Shown piece by piece: positions 34,516 to 43,610 of a stretch of 64,000 nucleotides of DNA. Below the pieces are notes generated by a model, which was given only the letters and a program-made list of their open reading frames with translations, searched no databases and was not told the origin of the DNA. Both the position numbers and the translations under genes were made by a program. The DNA is from CAZYSK01 sp964649415 (GTDB lineage Bacteria > Chloroflexota > Anaerolineae > B4-G1). How positions within the stretch are numbered: the stretch's first letter is position 1; every line of letters begins with the position of its first letter. The stretch is taken from contig CAZYSK010000023.1 of the NCBI GenBank assembly GCA_964649415.1, positions 1 through 64,000 of the forward strand, in the 5' to 3' direction.

Positions 34516-35160
34516 TCACACCTCGCGAACGTCGATGATTTCCACTGCCAGGGGCTCGACCACCTCCACCAGATCTTCCTTGGATATATCGGACACCTTG
34601 AGCACGCAGCCCCAATTGGAGGGATCCTCACCCAGGAATACGTTCAGGGCGACGATGAGGCCCCCCCGCTCCGTGATGGCGGAGCTGATCTGAGCCAGCG
34701 AGCCCTTGAAATAGGGCGCTAACAGTGTCATACGCACGCCCTTCTCGCGCGCGCCGAAGACCTCGAGGAACGCGTTGAACAGGTCCGTTTCCGTCACGAT
34801 GCCCACGAGCATGCCATCGCGCATCACGGGAAGGCCGCCGATCTTGTTATCCGACATGATGCGAGCAGCCTCTTCGATGGGGCAATCCTCACACACGGTG
34901 ATCACGTCCTTGGTCATCACCTCGCTCACCGTCACCTGGGAAAGCAGATAGGTGACCTCCCACACACTCAGCGACGTCGCCGACGACGGCGCGGCGTGGA
35001 GAAGGTCCGTTTGGCAGACGATGCCAATCAGTTTGCCCTTCCCGTCCACCACCGGGAAGCGACGCACGTTCTGCCGGCGCATCCATTCCAGCGCCTCGGC
35101 GATTGGGACGTCGGGCTTGATGGTTATGGGATTGGGTGACATTCTGTCTTTTACTAGCAT
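34516..35160 (-). CDS. CBS-CBS-ACT domain protein 2, AcuB-like
   Basis: A 214-residue paralogue of the protein at 23077. First CBS: MLVKDRMSPNPITIKPDVPI and RRFPVVDGKGKLIGIV. Second CBS: VMTKDVITVCEDCPIEEAAR and GLPVMRDGMLVGIVTETDLF. An ACT-type domain follows (about 145-205, GVRMTLLAPYFKGSLAQI). Between MttB4 and corrinoid protein 2, it is placed to control or sense the state of the methyl-transfer system, for example by binding adenine nucleotides or an amino-acid ligand. Sequence does not show which. Confidence 0.8.
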   Translation of the reverse strand: MLVKDRMSPNPITIKPDVPIAEALEWMRRQNVRRFPVVDGKGKLIGIVCQTDLLHAAPSSATSLSVWEVTYLLSQVTVSEVMTKDVITVCEDCPIEEAARIMSDNKIGGLPVMRDGMLVGIVTETDLFNAFLEVFGAREKGVRMTLLAPYFKGSLAQISSAITERGGLIVALNVFLGEDPSNWGCVLKVSDISKEDLVEVVEPLAVEIIDVREV

Positions 35161-35259
35161 TTCTCCTCTCCTTTCTCTCAGAAGAACCTCATCCCTCTCT
35201 TGTCTGTCGACAAGCGGTTCAAGACACTTGTGGTCTGATTCATACGTTATACTCTCCCA

Positions 35260-36678
35260 TCAGACGGTATGCTCATCGACGAATGCTTCCAACTGGCGCG
35301 CCACGGTCTCATCCAGCGGAGGATCCTGGTGCTCCTCCAGCAATTCTTGCCCACGCCGGTGCGCACGATCGACTGCCCGTTGACGCCCTCCCTCCATCCA
35401 CGCATCCATTCCGCTCCGATCAACGAGCGTTGGCCGCCAGAACTCGGTCCGGCAGCGCTCCAAGGTATGCATCTCCATCAGGTAGTTGCCGCCCGACCCC
35501 ACATTGGCAATCACGTCGTACGCCAGTGTTTCGGGGCTAACGTCAATACCGCGTTGGAAGTGACGAACCATGCCGCACATCTCGTCATCCAGCACGAACT
35601 TCTCGTAGGAAAATGCGAGATACGCGTTGAGGATGCCCGCCGCGTGGAGCACAAAGTCGACGCCGCTGTTCACCGTAGTCAACAGGCCAAACATCGACTC
35701 GAAGCCAGCTTGAGCGTCGGGGAAGCTGGCATCAGCCAAAGACCCGCCGCTACGACAGGGCAGCCCGTAGTGCTGGGCAAGCTGCGCGTGCGCGGCGATC
35801 ATCAGCGACAGTTCAGGGCTGCCGATGGCCAACGCGCCGGACTTCATGTCAATGTTAGTGGACGTAGAGCCGAAGACGACCGGCGTGCCCGGGCTGACCA
35901 ACTGGGTCAACACGATACCGGCCAGGAGTTCAGCGGTCTGCAACGCCAACGTGCCGGCCAACGTGACGGGCCCGGTGGAGCCACACATCGCCAAGGCGGC
36001 GACGACGACAGGCTGGCGTCGGCGGGCGTACTCCATCAGAGCAGCCAGCATCTCGCCGCTATAGCCCAGCGGCGTAAGGCTGTTGATCAAGCTGATGGTG
36101 ACGAAATCCTCCTTCACCGTGTCTTCGCCAAACACAATGGCGGCCATCTCCATCGTGTGGCGCGCACCGGTCGCTCCCGCCGCACTGCCGATGAACGCTT
36201 TGTCCGAGTGCACCATGTGAGCGTGCAGCATCGCGAGGTGCGGGGCAGGAACGCCCTGGGGCTCGACAATCAGGTGACCACTCATATCCTGATTGGGCAA
36301 GGCGTGCGCCAACTTCGCCAAGCTGTGATAATCCTCCATCGTGGGCACGCGTTTGCCAACTTCGTAGTCCACCAGGAACGGCGCGCCATAGCCCGGCGCA
36401 AAAACCGGATCACCATCGCCGACAGTCACGTTCCGATCCGGGTTCCGGGCCAAGATGGTAAACTGAGGTGGAACAGACTCCAACGCGTCCATCACCTGTT
36501 TCTCTTCGAGATAGACGGTTTGCCCGTCGGTCCTGACGCCATGTGCCTTGAACACAGCGATTGCGTCGTCGTCGGGAAACCTGACGCCGACGTTCGCCAG
36601 TATCTTCATACTCACGTCGTGGATTTGCTGCATGTCGTCGGGCGCAAGGACCCCATCCTGATTCCGAGCAGGACTCAT
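35260..36678 (-). CDS. MttB-superfamily methyltransferase 4 (non-pyrrolysine)
   Basis: A 472-residue enzyme. Markers are PDDMQQIHDVSMKILANVGV at the N-terminus, FAPGYGAPFLVDYEVGKRV, GARHTMEMAAIVFG, TPVVFGSTSTNIDMKSGAL, LACGSPE-type GSPELSLMIAAHA and SGGNYLMEMHTLERC near the end. It is shorter than MttB1-3 and clearly closest to MttB5, with which it is adjacent (32-nt gap). No internal TAG is present. No corrinoid gene is directly beside the pair, so it would share one of the two carriers encoded further along. The GSTSTN variant in place of the MttB1-3 motif suggests a different substrate. Confidence 0.88.
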   Translation of the reverse strand: MSPARNQDGVLAPDDMQQIHDVSMKILANVGVRFPDDDAIAVFKAHGVRTDGQTVYLEEKQVMDALESVPPQFTILARNPDRNVTVGDGDPVFAPGYGAPFLVDYEVGKRVPTMEDYHSLAKLAHALPNQDMSGHLIVEPQGVPAPHLAMLHAHMVHSDKAFIGSAAGATGARHTMEMAAIVFGEDTVKEDFVTISLINSLTPLGYSGEMLAALMEYARRRQPVVVAALAMCGSTGPVTLAGTLALQTAELLAGIVLTQLVSPGTPVVFGSTSTNIDMKSGALAIGSPELSLMIAAHAQLAQHYGLPCRSGGSLADASFPDAQAGFESMFGLLTTVNSGVDFVLHAAGILNAYLAFSYEKFVLDDEMCGMVRHFQRGIDVSPETLAYDVIANVGSGGNYLMEMHTLERCRTEFWRPTLVDRSGMDAWMEGGRQRAVDRAHRRGQELLEEHQDPPLDETVARQLEAFVDEHTV

Positions 36679-36710
36679 CGTAAACTCCTATTCACGTCAA
36701 GTTGGCTAGG

Positions 36711-38135
36711 TCAGGCCACAGCCACAAGGTCGTCAACAAACCTCTGCAATTGATGGCGCGTTGTCTCATCCAGAGGCGGATCCTGGTGCTCCGCCAGCAA
36801 CTTCTGCCAGCGCCTTCTGGCGCGAGCCACTTCGTCCGGCATCCCGGCCGCTATCCACTTCTCCATACCCATACGATCGCCAATCGACGGCTGCCAGAAC
36901 TCGCTGCGGCACCGTTCGAGGGTATGAGATTCCATCAAGTAGTTACCGCCCGGGCCCACCTCGGCGACCACATCGTAGGCCAGGGTCTCGGGGGTGATAG
37001 ATATCCCACGTCCGAAGCGACGCACCATACCACACATCTCGTCGTCCAGCACGAACTTCTCATAGGAGAACGCCAGAAAGGAGCTGAGGATACCCGCCGC
37101 ATGGAGCACGAAGTCCGCACCGCTGATGACCGCTGCCAGGAGGCCCTGCATAGACTCGAACCCGGCCCGGGCATCCGGGGTGTGGGAATCGGTCAATGCG
37201 CCGCCTCCGCGAGACGGGAGCCCGTAGTAGCGCGCGATCTGGGTGGCTGCGGTGACCACCAGCGCGTTTTCCGGGCTGCCAATGGCCAGCGCCCCCGTCT
37301 TCATATCCGTGTTAGTTGAAGTGGAGCCATAAATGACCGGCGTGCCCGGGCTGATCAGTTGGGACAAGGTGATACCGGCCAGAAGCTCCGCATTCTGCAT
37401 GGCCAGCATACCGGCCAGCGTGATAGGGGCGGTGGAGCCCGCCATAGCGGCTGCGGCAATAAGCACCGGCTGTCCCCAGCGGGCGTACTCCATCAGAGCC
37501 CCGCACATCTCTCGGCTGTAGCTCAGAGGGCTGAGACTGCTGATCACGCCAAGCGTCACCGGACGGTCCCTGACGTCCTCACCGAAAAGAATCGATGCCA
37601 TCTCCATCGTATGCCGTGCTCCGACCGCCCCCGAGACGCTACCGATAAACGGCTTGTCCGAGTGGATCATATTCGCGTGCAGCATATGGAGGTAGGCCGT
37701 CTGGGCCGGAACATCCCCTGGCTCGACCATCAGGTAACCGACCAGGTCCTGATTGGGCAGCGCGTGGGCCAGCCGAGCCATGTTGCGGTAGTCTTCCATC
37801 GTCGGCACGCGCTTGCCCACGTCATAATCCATCAGAAACGGGGCGCCGTAGGCGGGCGCAAAGACAATGCCCCCGTCACCGATGGTCACGTCTCGGCCAG
37901 GGTTGCGGGCGTGCAACGTGAACCGCTTGGGGACCGCGCCTACGGCCTCCATCACCTGCTTCTCACTGAGGGTGACGGTATTGCCGTCGGTTTTGATCCC
38001 ATGCCGCTTGAACACAGCGAGCGCTTCGTCCTCGTGAAACCGGACGCCAACGTTCGCCAATAGCTTCATACTGGTGCCGTGGATTTCTTCGACCTCAGCA
38101 GGTGAGAGGAACTCAATCCAGTTGCGCAACATCAT
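36711..38135 (-). CDS. MttB-superfamily methyltransferase 5 (non-pyrrolysine)
   Basis: A 474-residue tandem paralogue of MttB4. Shared blocks are IHGTSMKLLANVGVRFHEDE, FAPAYGAPFLMDYDVGKRVP, VGARHTMEMASILFGED, GSTSTNTDMKTGALAIGSPE and GGNYLMESHTLERCRSEFW. A GGGGGAGGT stretch precedes the ATG at 38135. Its gene lies directly after the DAO flavoprotein gene, from which it is separated by a 117-bp MITE-like element. The pair MttB4-MttB5 thus looks like a recent duplication with diverging specificity. Confidence 0.88.
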   Translation of the reverse strand: MMLRNWIEFLSPAEVEEIHGTSMKLLANVGVRFHEDEALAVFKRHGIKTDGNTVTLSEKQVMEAVGAVPKRFTLHARNPGRDVTIGDGGIVFAPAYGAPFLMDYDVGKRVPTMEDYRNMARLAHALPNQDLVGYLMVEPGDVPAQTAYLHMLHANMIHSDKPFIGSVSGAVGARHTMEMASILFGEDVRDRPVTLGVISSLSPLSYSREMCGALMEYARWGQPVLIAAAAMAGSTAPITLAGMLAMQNAELLAGITLSQLISPGTPVIYGSTSTNTDMKTGALAIGSPENALVVTAATQIARYYGLPSRGGGALTDSHTPDARAGFESMQGLLAAVISGADFVLHAAGILSSFLAFSYEKFVLDDEMCGMVRRFGRGISITPETLAYDVVAEVGPGGNYLMESHTLERCRSEFWQPSIGDRMGMEKWIAAGMPDEVARARRRWQKLLAEHQDPPLDETTRHQLQRFVDDLVAVA

Positions 38136-38148
38136 ACCTCCCCCAATT

Positions 38149-38265
38149 AGACTTCCGAAGTCTTCAGCAGTTCATTTGACTCGTCTAGCACCTTGCGGAA
38201 GCCGCGACCTATGCTACCTGGAGCTATGTCCTACGGATTGGAACAATCCGCGACTTCGGAAGTCT
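38149..38265 (+). mobile_element. 117-bp MITE-like element, copy B
   Basis: Full-length copy with both AGACTTCCGAAGTCT termini and the interior ACCTTGCGGAAGCCGCGACC and GGATTGGAACAATCC. It differs from copy A by a few bases. It separates MttB5 from the DAO gene. Confidence 0.75.
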
Positions 38266-38334
38266 GGGGCCAACGGACCGCGGGCATCCCTGCCCGCCTC
38301 CCAACGCCCTGCCCGCCAACGCCACCCCTTCCGC

Positions 38335-39546
38335 CTAGTGTCGCCCTCGCAGGAAGCTGTCACCCTCGACGACGATGCCTTCCTCATAGCGGCTGAAACG
38401 CAAGGGATTGTCCTGAGGGTCCATAGCGCCGGTGACCAGGTCAGTGACCCACTTGCCAGCTCCCGCGGAAAGCATCACGCCGGCCCAGTAACCGCAGTTG
38501 AGGTGGAAACCGGGCACCTCGGATACAGGGCCGATGAGAGGCTGATTGTCGGGCGTGTAGACGTACTGCCCCGCGCTGGGATGCACGTCAGCCTTCTTGA
38601 GCCCCATGGCCACCTCCTCCCAGAAGGGACAGGTGGGAATCAGTTTCTCCAGGACGATAGCGGCCCGATACCGGTCGATGGGCAGTTCCTCGGTGGGCTC
38701 GCTGACCGGCTCGTCAGGGTTCACCCAGGCGATGTAGGCTCCGCCGACCTCGGGCCGCCAGTAGGTATCGCGGACGACGTCCATCACCAATGGCGCATCC
38801 TGGGGGATCTGTGGCTTGGAGGATATGAAAGCCTTCTGGCGACGCACAGGCTCCAGCGGCAGATCGAGCCCGGCCATACGACCGACGACGCCGGCAAAAG
38901 GACCGGCGGCGTTGACGACGACACGGGTGGCGATAGTGCCACGATCGGTCTCCACCCCAGATACGCCCTGCGCATCCTGCAGGATGCCGGTCGCCCTCGT
39001 GCGCAGCAAGAAACGGGCGCTGCTCCCCTTGGCGAAGCCCTGGGTCGCCTCGTGACACGAGAACCAGCCATCACGCTGGCGGAAGGTCGCGGCCACCACG
39101 CTCTCCGACAGGAAGGGGAAGCGCGCCCGTGCCTCGTCGCCGGTGAGGCACTCAGAGTCGGTCACCCCCAGGCTGTGGTGCTTCTCCACCGCGGCCTCGA
39201 CCGGGCCGACCAAATCAGGATCGTCGGCGATGAAGAGATAGCCCTGATGGCGGATGGCGATGTCAATACCGGGGATGCCGACCACGTCGGCGAAGTGCTC
39301 AAACATCTCGATGCTCGGCTGGGCCAGCGCGGACATAGCCGGCTCCGTGAACTGAAGCCGGAAGCTCTCGATGGACTCGGCCGTCGTCAGCGTGGAAAGG
39401 CCATCGCGCATCTCAACCAGCACCGCGTCCAATCCGGCCCGTGAGAGCCAGAAGGCAGTGGCCACACCGACGATTCCGCCGCCTATGACAACTGCGTCGG
39501 CAGTGTGAGGGAACGTTTCATCTGTAGGAGTGAATGTCTTGCCCAT
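38335..39546 (-). CDS. FAD-dependent oxidoreductase, DAO family (1)
   Basis: A 403-residue flavoprotein with the dinucleotide motif AVVIGGGIVGVATAFWLSRAG at about 20-40, a RHQGYLFIADDPDL segment and the C-terminal VSEVPGFHLNCGYWAGVMLS FAD-contact region. Fold and length match sarcosine oxidase beta, dimethylglycine or related N-methyl amino acid dehydrogenases. It would oxidise an N-methyl or secondary amine in the cytosol. Neighbouring MttB enzymes would produce dimethylated or secondary amines, so it may take the next step. No activity can be asserted. Confidence 0.82.
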   Translation of the reverse strand: MGKTFTPTDETFPHTADAVVIGGGIVGVATAFWLSRAGLDAVLVEMRDGLSTLTTAESIESFRLQFTEPAMSALAQPSIEMFEHFADVVGIPGIDIAIRHQGYLFIADDPDLVGPVEAAVEKHHSLGVTDSECLTGDEARARFPFLSESVVAATFRQRDGWFSCHEATQGFAKGSSARFLLRTRATGILQDAQGVSGVETDRGTIATRVVVNAAGPFAGVVGRMAGLDLPLEPVRRQKAFISSKPQIPQDAPLVMDVVRDTYWRPEVGGAYIAWVNPDEPVSEPTEELPIDRYRAAIVLEKLIPTCPFWEEVAMGLKKADVHPSAGQYVYTPDNQPLIGPVSEVPGFHLNCGYWAGVMLSAGAGKWVTDLVTGAMDPQDNPLRFSRYEEGIVVEGDSFLRGRH

Positions 39547-39562
39547 AGTTACTTAGACTCTT

Positions 39563-39660
39563 AGACTTCCGAAGTCTTCAGTAGTTCATTTGACCCGTCT
39601 AGCACCTTGCGGAAGCCGCGACCTATGCTACTTGGAGCTATTCCTAGACTTCGGAAGTCT
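39563..39660 (+). mobile_element. 98-bp MITE-like element, internal deletion
   Basis: Both termini and the first 80 bp match copies A and B, but the GGATTGGAACAATCC segment is missing. It lies between the LivM1 and DAO1 genes and is followed by the conserved flank GTGACATTGTCGTACTA. Confidence 0.7.
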
Positions 39661-39687
39661 GGGGCCAGCTAACGTGACATTGTCGTA

Positions 39688-40728
39688 CTAGTTATCCTTG
39701 GCGCGGGCTGATCGGATCTTCCCAACCACCCACTCATACAGCCCCGACAGTCCGTTGGGATAGAAGATCATCACCAGGACCATCAGCACGCCGTAGATCA
39801 CCAGGTGCAAACCAGGCAACTCCGTCAGGTTGGACCTGAGGAACTCGATTAAGAAGACAAAGGGGAACGCGACAAACATGCCCCCCCACATACTCCCCCG
39901 ACCGCCGATGTAGGCCAGCGCCAACACCTCGACGGTCTTGGAGGTGTGCATAAGTGTCTGGGGCGTCAGCGATCCGAAGTAGTGGGCATAGAAGCCGCCA
40001 AGCCAGCCAGCAAAGAACGAGGACAGGGCAAAGTTTAGCACGCGGTACTTGGTGGGATTGATGCCCGATGCCCGCGCCGCCTCGATATTCTGCCCGATGG
40101 CCTTGAAGGCCAGGCCAAAACTGGATCGCGTCACCAGCCGCAGGACGATGTAGACTACCAGCATCATTCCGAAGATGATGTAGTAATAGGGGAGGTTGGC
40201 GGTAGTATCCAACAAGCTCTGCGGGTTCATGCCAAGCGGGCCACGGGTCAGGTCGGTCAGGTTACGCACCAGCCCCATCAGCGCGATACCCGCGAACCAG
40301 GCCATCACAGCGGCGAAGATGCCGCGCAAGCGCAGCGTCAACCACCCCAGGCCCAGGCCCACCACACCGGCCAGGATCGCGCCGGCCCATATACCCACCC
40401 ACGGCGATATCCCCGGCTGAACCATCAACACCGGCGACGTGTTCGCCAGGATGGCCGAGGTGTAGGCCCCAAGTCCCAGGATAGCAGCGAAGCCGAAGTT
40501 CACCACGTTGATGTAGCCGGCTGTGAAGTCAAAGGCGATCGACTGAGCAGCGAGGAACGCGCCCATGATAAGCCAGCGAATCATATGCTCCTGGTTAAAG
40601 GGCGGGATCAAGGGGAGGACGGCCGCGACCACGATCAGGACAAGGCCCAACGGGGAGAAACCGACCGTCCCCAGCGCGGATTTGATCGCCCCCCAGGCCC
40701 CAGCGTTGTTCTTTTTCTCCATATTCAT
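39688..40728 (-). CDS. livM: Branched-chain-type ABC transporter permease LivM (1)
   Basis: A 346-residue permease from the ATG at 40728, chosen because GAGGAGGAGC precedes it. It has about nine hydrophobic helices and the LivM signature ARASGINPTKYRVLNFALSSFFAGWLGG-type loop (about 226-252), which contacts the ATPase. It forms the HAAT-family membrane channel with LivH1, whose gene overlaps closely upstream. The substrate of this HAAT system is probably an amino acid derivative such as a betaine, inferred from the methyltransferase neighbours. Confidence 0.9.
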   Translation of the reverse strand: MNMEKKNNAGAWGAIKSALGTVGFSPLGLVLIVVAAVLPLIPPFNQEHMIRWLIMGAFLAAQSIAFDFTAGYINVVNFGFAAILGLGAYTSAILANTSPVLMVQPGISPWVGIWAGAILAGVVGLGLGWLTLRLRGIFAAVMAWFAGIALMGLVRNLTDLTRGPLGMNPQSLLDTTANLPYYYIIFGMMLVVYIVLRLVTRSSFGLAFKAIGQNIEAARASGINPTKYRVLNFALSSFFAGWLGGFYAHYFGSLTPQTLMHTSKTVEVLALAYIGGRGSMWGGMFVAFPFVFLIEFLRSNLTELPGLHLVIYGVLMVLVMIFYPNGLSGLYEWVVGKIRSARAKDN

Positions 40729-40747
40729 TTGCTCCTCCTCGCGACTC

Positions 40748-41773
40748 CTACTGCTCCTGGACACCTTTGACCTCGGAGCCAAAGATACCCGAGGGTACAA
40801 TCAGCAGCACGATGATCATGACGACGGTCGGTATCACATCCTCCCAGGCGATGCCCACGAACTGCTGCGTCGCCGTCTGGAGCACGGCCACGACGAAGCC
40901 GCCGACGATGGCGCCTACCACGTTTCCCAACCCCGCCATCATGACCACGTACCAGGCGAAGTAAAGCGGCTTGAGTCCCACCGTCGGGTAGGCTTGAAAC
41001 ATGAACAGCAAGCTCGCTCCTGACAGGGCAGCCATAGCGGTAGCCAAAGCGAAGGTCAGGGGATAGATGAAGTTGAGATTGATGCCCATCATCTGGGCGC
41101 CCGTTTCGTCTTGGGAGACCGCCCGAATCGCCCGGCCTGTGCGCGTGCGGCGAAGGAAGAGCCAGAGGGCAACGATGGACGCGATCGCGATGAAGAAGGC
41201 GACAATCCGATCGACGGCAACGCGCACCCCCAGGAACTCCAGCGGGTCCACATCCCAATAGCGCGGGATGCCGCGGAAGTTAGGTCCCAGGACCAGCGTG
41301 GTCCCATTGGTCATGATGAACGAGATACCCACCGTCAGCAGGAAAGCGTTCATCACCCATCCAGACTTTGTCCTCACCCTCAGCGGATAGAAAAGCAGCC
41401 TTTCAAGAATTACGCCCAAGACCAGACCGACCACCCCGGCCGCCAATATGGCCAGGAAGGGAGCGACGGCGGCCAGGAATGCGTTGGGGTTATCCTGCAA
41501 CGATTCATGTATCGGACTAAAGACAAAATAGGCGACGTAGGCGCCAACCATAAATGACTCACCGTGGGCAAAGTGGGGCACGTTCATCACGCCGAAAACC
41601 AACGCCAACCCCACCGCCAGCAGTGCCCACAAGCCACCGGTCACGATGCTGTTGACCACCTGGGAGGGATTACCCGCCAGGCCGATCACCACAGCCAGGG
41701 CCACGGTACTGATGATCACGATGGAAGCCGCCCAGTTGCCGGAGACCCTTTCCTTGATCGTCTTCCCCTTCAT
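40748..41773 (-). CDS. livH: Branched-chain-type ABC transporter permease LivH (1)
   Basis: A 341-residue permease with eight or nine helices. The first conserved helix reads VTGGLWALLAVGLALVFGVM, followed by FAHGESFMVGAYVAYF, the LivH hallmark. The coupling loop RAIRAVSQDETGAQMMGINL lies at about 226-245. AGAGAGGTAACT precedes the ATG. It is followed by livM after 19 nt. It makes the second half of the HAAT translocation pathway. Confidence 0.92.
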   Translation of the reverse strand: MKGKTIKERVSGNWAASIVIISTVALAVVIGLAGNPSQVVNSIVTGGLWALLAVGLALVFGVMNVPHFAHGESFMVGAYVAYFVFSPIHESLQDNPNAFLAAVAPFLAILAAGVVGLVLGVILERLLFYPLRVRTKSGWVMNAFLLTVGISFIMTNGTTLVLGPNFRGIPRYWDVDPLEFLGVRVAVDRIVAFFIAIASIVALWLFLRRTRTGRAIRAVSQDETGAQMMGINLNFIYPLTFALATAMAALSGASLLFMFQAYPTVGLKPLYFAWYVVMMAGLGNVVGAIVGGFVVAVLQTATQQFVGIAWEDVIPTVVMIIVLLIVPSGIFGSEVKGVQEQ

Positions 41774-41807
41774 AGTTACCTCTCTTTAGTGAATAGGCCG
41801 TTCCGTT

Positions 41808-41905
41808 CGTAGTGAGGCCCGGATGTCTGCATCCGCTAGGTCCGCCGGAGTGCCGTTCCGTCCCGTTCGTAGTAAGGCACGTAGGTCCGCCGGAGTGCCG
41901 TTCCC
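41808..41905. repeat. GTCCGCCGGAGTGCCG palindromic repeats
   Basis: Two copies of the GTCCGCCGGAGTGCCG unit with a CGTTCGTAGTAAGGCACGTA linker lie between livF1 and livH1. The same elements occur at 6336-6785 and within the 862-aa protein gene near 17815. Confidence 0.75.
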
Positions 41906-41909
41906 TGCA

Positions 41910-42614
41910 TCAAATGCCCAGGTAGGCCTTCTTGACGTGGTCGTTCTGCATAAGCTCACTGCTGGAGCCTTCCATCGCGATTCGGCCGTGCTCTAGGACG
42001 TAGGCCCTGCCTGTGATCTCCAACGTGGCGTTGACGCGCTGCTCCACGAGCAGGATGGTAACGCCTGCTTCCTGCAACGTGCGCAAGGAGTTGAACACGT
42101 CAGTGACCAGGTGAGGGGCCAGACCAAGCGAAGGCTCGTCTACCAGAAGGAGCTCGGGGTTCGACATCATGCCGCGGGCGATGGCCAGCATCTTTCGCTC
42201 GCCACCACTCATCGTGCCGGCCAACTGGCTCTCTCGCTCCTTCAACCTGGGGAAAAGCTGATACACGAAATCCAACGTCTCCAACTGCTTCTCCCGCTCA
42301 CGGACGATGTACGCCCCCATCAGCAGATTCTCGCGCACCGACATATCGACAAACAGATTGAGGTCCTCCGAGATATAGCTGATGCCCCGCCGGGTGGTCT
42401 GATGGGCCGGCACCTGGTTCATGGACTGGCCCTTGAACAATACCTCACCGCCCGTGGGGGTCAGCAGTCCGGCGATAGTCCTCAACAACGTCGTCTTGCC
42501 AGCCCCGTTGGGTCCCACCAGTCCCACGAACTCCCCCTCGCCGACGTGGAGGGAAACGCCCCACAGGATCTGGAGAAAGCCATAGCTGGCGTCGAGATTA
42601 TTTAGCTGAAGCAA
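41910..42614 (-). CDS. livF: Branched-chain-type ABC transporter ATPase LivF (1)
   Basis: A 234-residue ABC ATPase. The TTG at 42614 preceded by GAGGAGGAT gives the expected start (LLQLNNLDASYG); a longer frame upstream only adds unrelated repeat-coded residues. Walker A is GPNGAGKTT (about 35-43), the signature is MSGGERKMLAIARGMM and Walker B is LLLVDEPSLGLAP. The protein ends KKAYLGI as is normal for LivF. It powers uptake together with LivG1. Confidence 0.9.
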   Translation of the reverse strand: MLQLNNLDASYGFLQILWGVSLHVGEGEFVGLVGPNGAGKTTLLRTIAGLLTPTGGEVLFKGQSMNQVPAHQTTRRGISYISEDLNLFVDMSVRENLLMGAYIVREREKQLETLDFVYQLFPRLKERESQLAGTMSGGERKMLAIARGMMSNPELLLVDEPSLGLAPHLVTDVFNSLRTLQEAGVTILLVEQRVNATLEITGRAYVLEHGRIAMEGSSSELMQNDHVKKAYLGI

Positions 42615-42737
42615 CGGATCCTCCTCTCTTCTGGACCGCCGGCATCCTGCCGGCATAACGTCCGCAGACAGATGGGCGCGGAGACCGCCCCCCAACGGAC
42701 CGCGGGCATCCCTGCCCGCCAACGCCACCTCTCGCGC

Positions 42738-43475
42738 CTAGTGTCCTTCTCCCAGGTAGGCCTTGATGACCCGCGGGTTGTTCAACACCTCGTCCGGCGT
42801 GCCCTCGGCGATCTGGGACCCGTACTCAATGACCATGACGCGATCGCATATACCCTGGATGACGCGCATAATGTGCTCTACGACGATGATGGTGATCCCT
42901 CGATCCCGGATCGTGCGGATGATGTCCATCATGTCATCGAGCTCACCGGGGGTCAGACCAGCAGCCAGCTCATCCAGCAGCAAGAGGTTGGGCCCGCAGG
43001 CCAGCGCGCGGGCCAGGTCAAGTCGCTTGAGCTGTACCGCGTTCAACTGCTCGGCAGGTGTGCTGGGATCCATCGGGAATTCGACGAACTCCAGGGCCTC
43101 CGCCGCGCGCTGCTCCGCAGGCTTGCCGCTGCCGGTATGCGCGCCAAACACCGCGCCGACCATCACGTTTTCCAGCACGGTCAGCTTCGGAAAGGGCAGA
43201 GGTATCTGAAACGTCCTCGACATACCCCTCTTGCACATCACGTCGGCCGACTGGCCCGTCGTCTCCTGGCCCATGAAGTAGACTTCCCCGGCGCTGGGCG
43301 CATAGGCCCCGGCGATGCAGTTCAGAAACGTCGTCTTGCCAGCGCCGTTTGGTCCGATCAAGCCGAAGATCTGGCCTTTCTTCACGTCCATGGACACCCG
43401 GTTGACCGCCGTCAAACCGCCGAAGTTCTTGATCACCTTATCCGCATGAAGAATCATATCTGTCTGAAGTGCCAT
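42738..43475 (-). CDS. livG: Branched-chain-type ABC transporter ATPase LivG (1)
   Basis: A 245-residue ABC ATPase with FGGLTAVNRVSMDVKKG at the N-terminus and Walker A GPNGAGKTT (about 39-47). The Q-loop and signature region are slightly altered (QLNAVQLKRLDLARALA at the signature, lacking a clear LSGGQ), and Walker B reads LLLLDELAAGLTP. The LivG ending NPRVIKAYLGEGH is intact. The unusual signature is worth noting but may be a natural variant: AEQLNAVQLKR replaces the LSYGQQRR-type motif found in most LivG proteins. Confidence 0.87.
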   Translation of the reverse strand: MALQTDMILHADKVIKNFGGLTAVNRVSMDVKKGQIFGLIGPNGAGKTTFLNCIAGAYAPSAGEVYFMGQETTGQSADVMCKRGMSRTFQIPLPFPKLTVLENVMVGAVFGAHTGSGKPAEQRAAEALEFVEFPMDPSTPAEQLNAVQLKRLDLARALACGPNLLLLDELAAGLTPGELDDMMDIIRTIRDRGITIIVVEHIMRVIQGICDRVMVIEYGSQIAEGTPDEVLNNPRVIKAYLGEGH

Positions 43476-43610
43476 CTACCGACTACCTCCCCCCCTATCA
43501 ATCCTCGTAAACACGCACAAGCGCAACCAGGGGTGGCGGGAGGCGGTGTCCAACCCTACAACCACACCCGCCACCCCCAGATTGCTAGTCTACCCTATCC
43601 TCTTCAAAGG

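Noticed and set aside
24614..38135. Pyrrolysine-encoding mttB genes
   Set aside because: All five frames are open over their full length without an in-frame TAG, and no pyl genes are present in the window.
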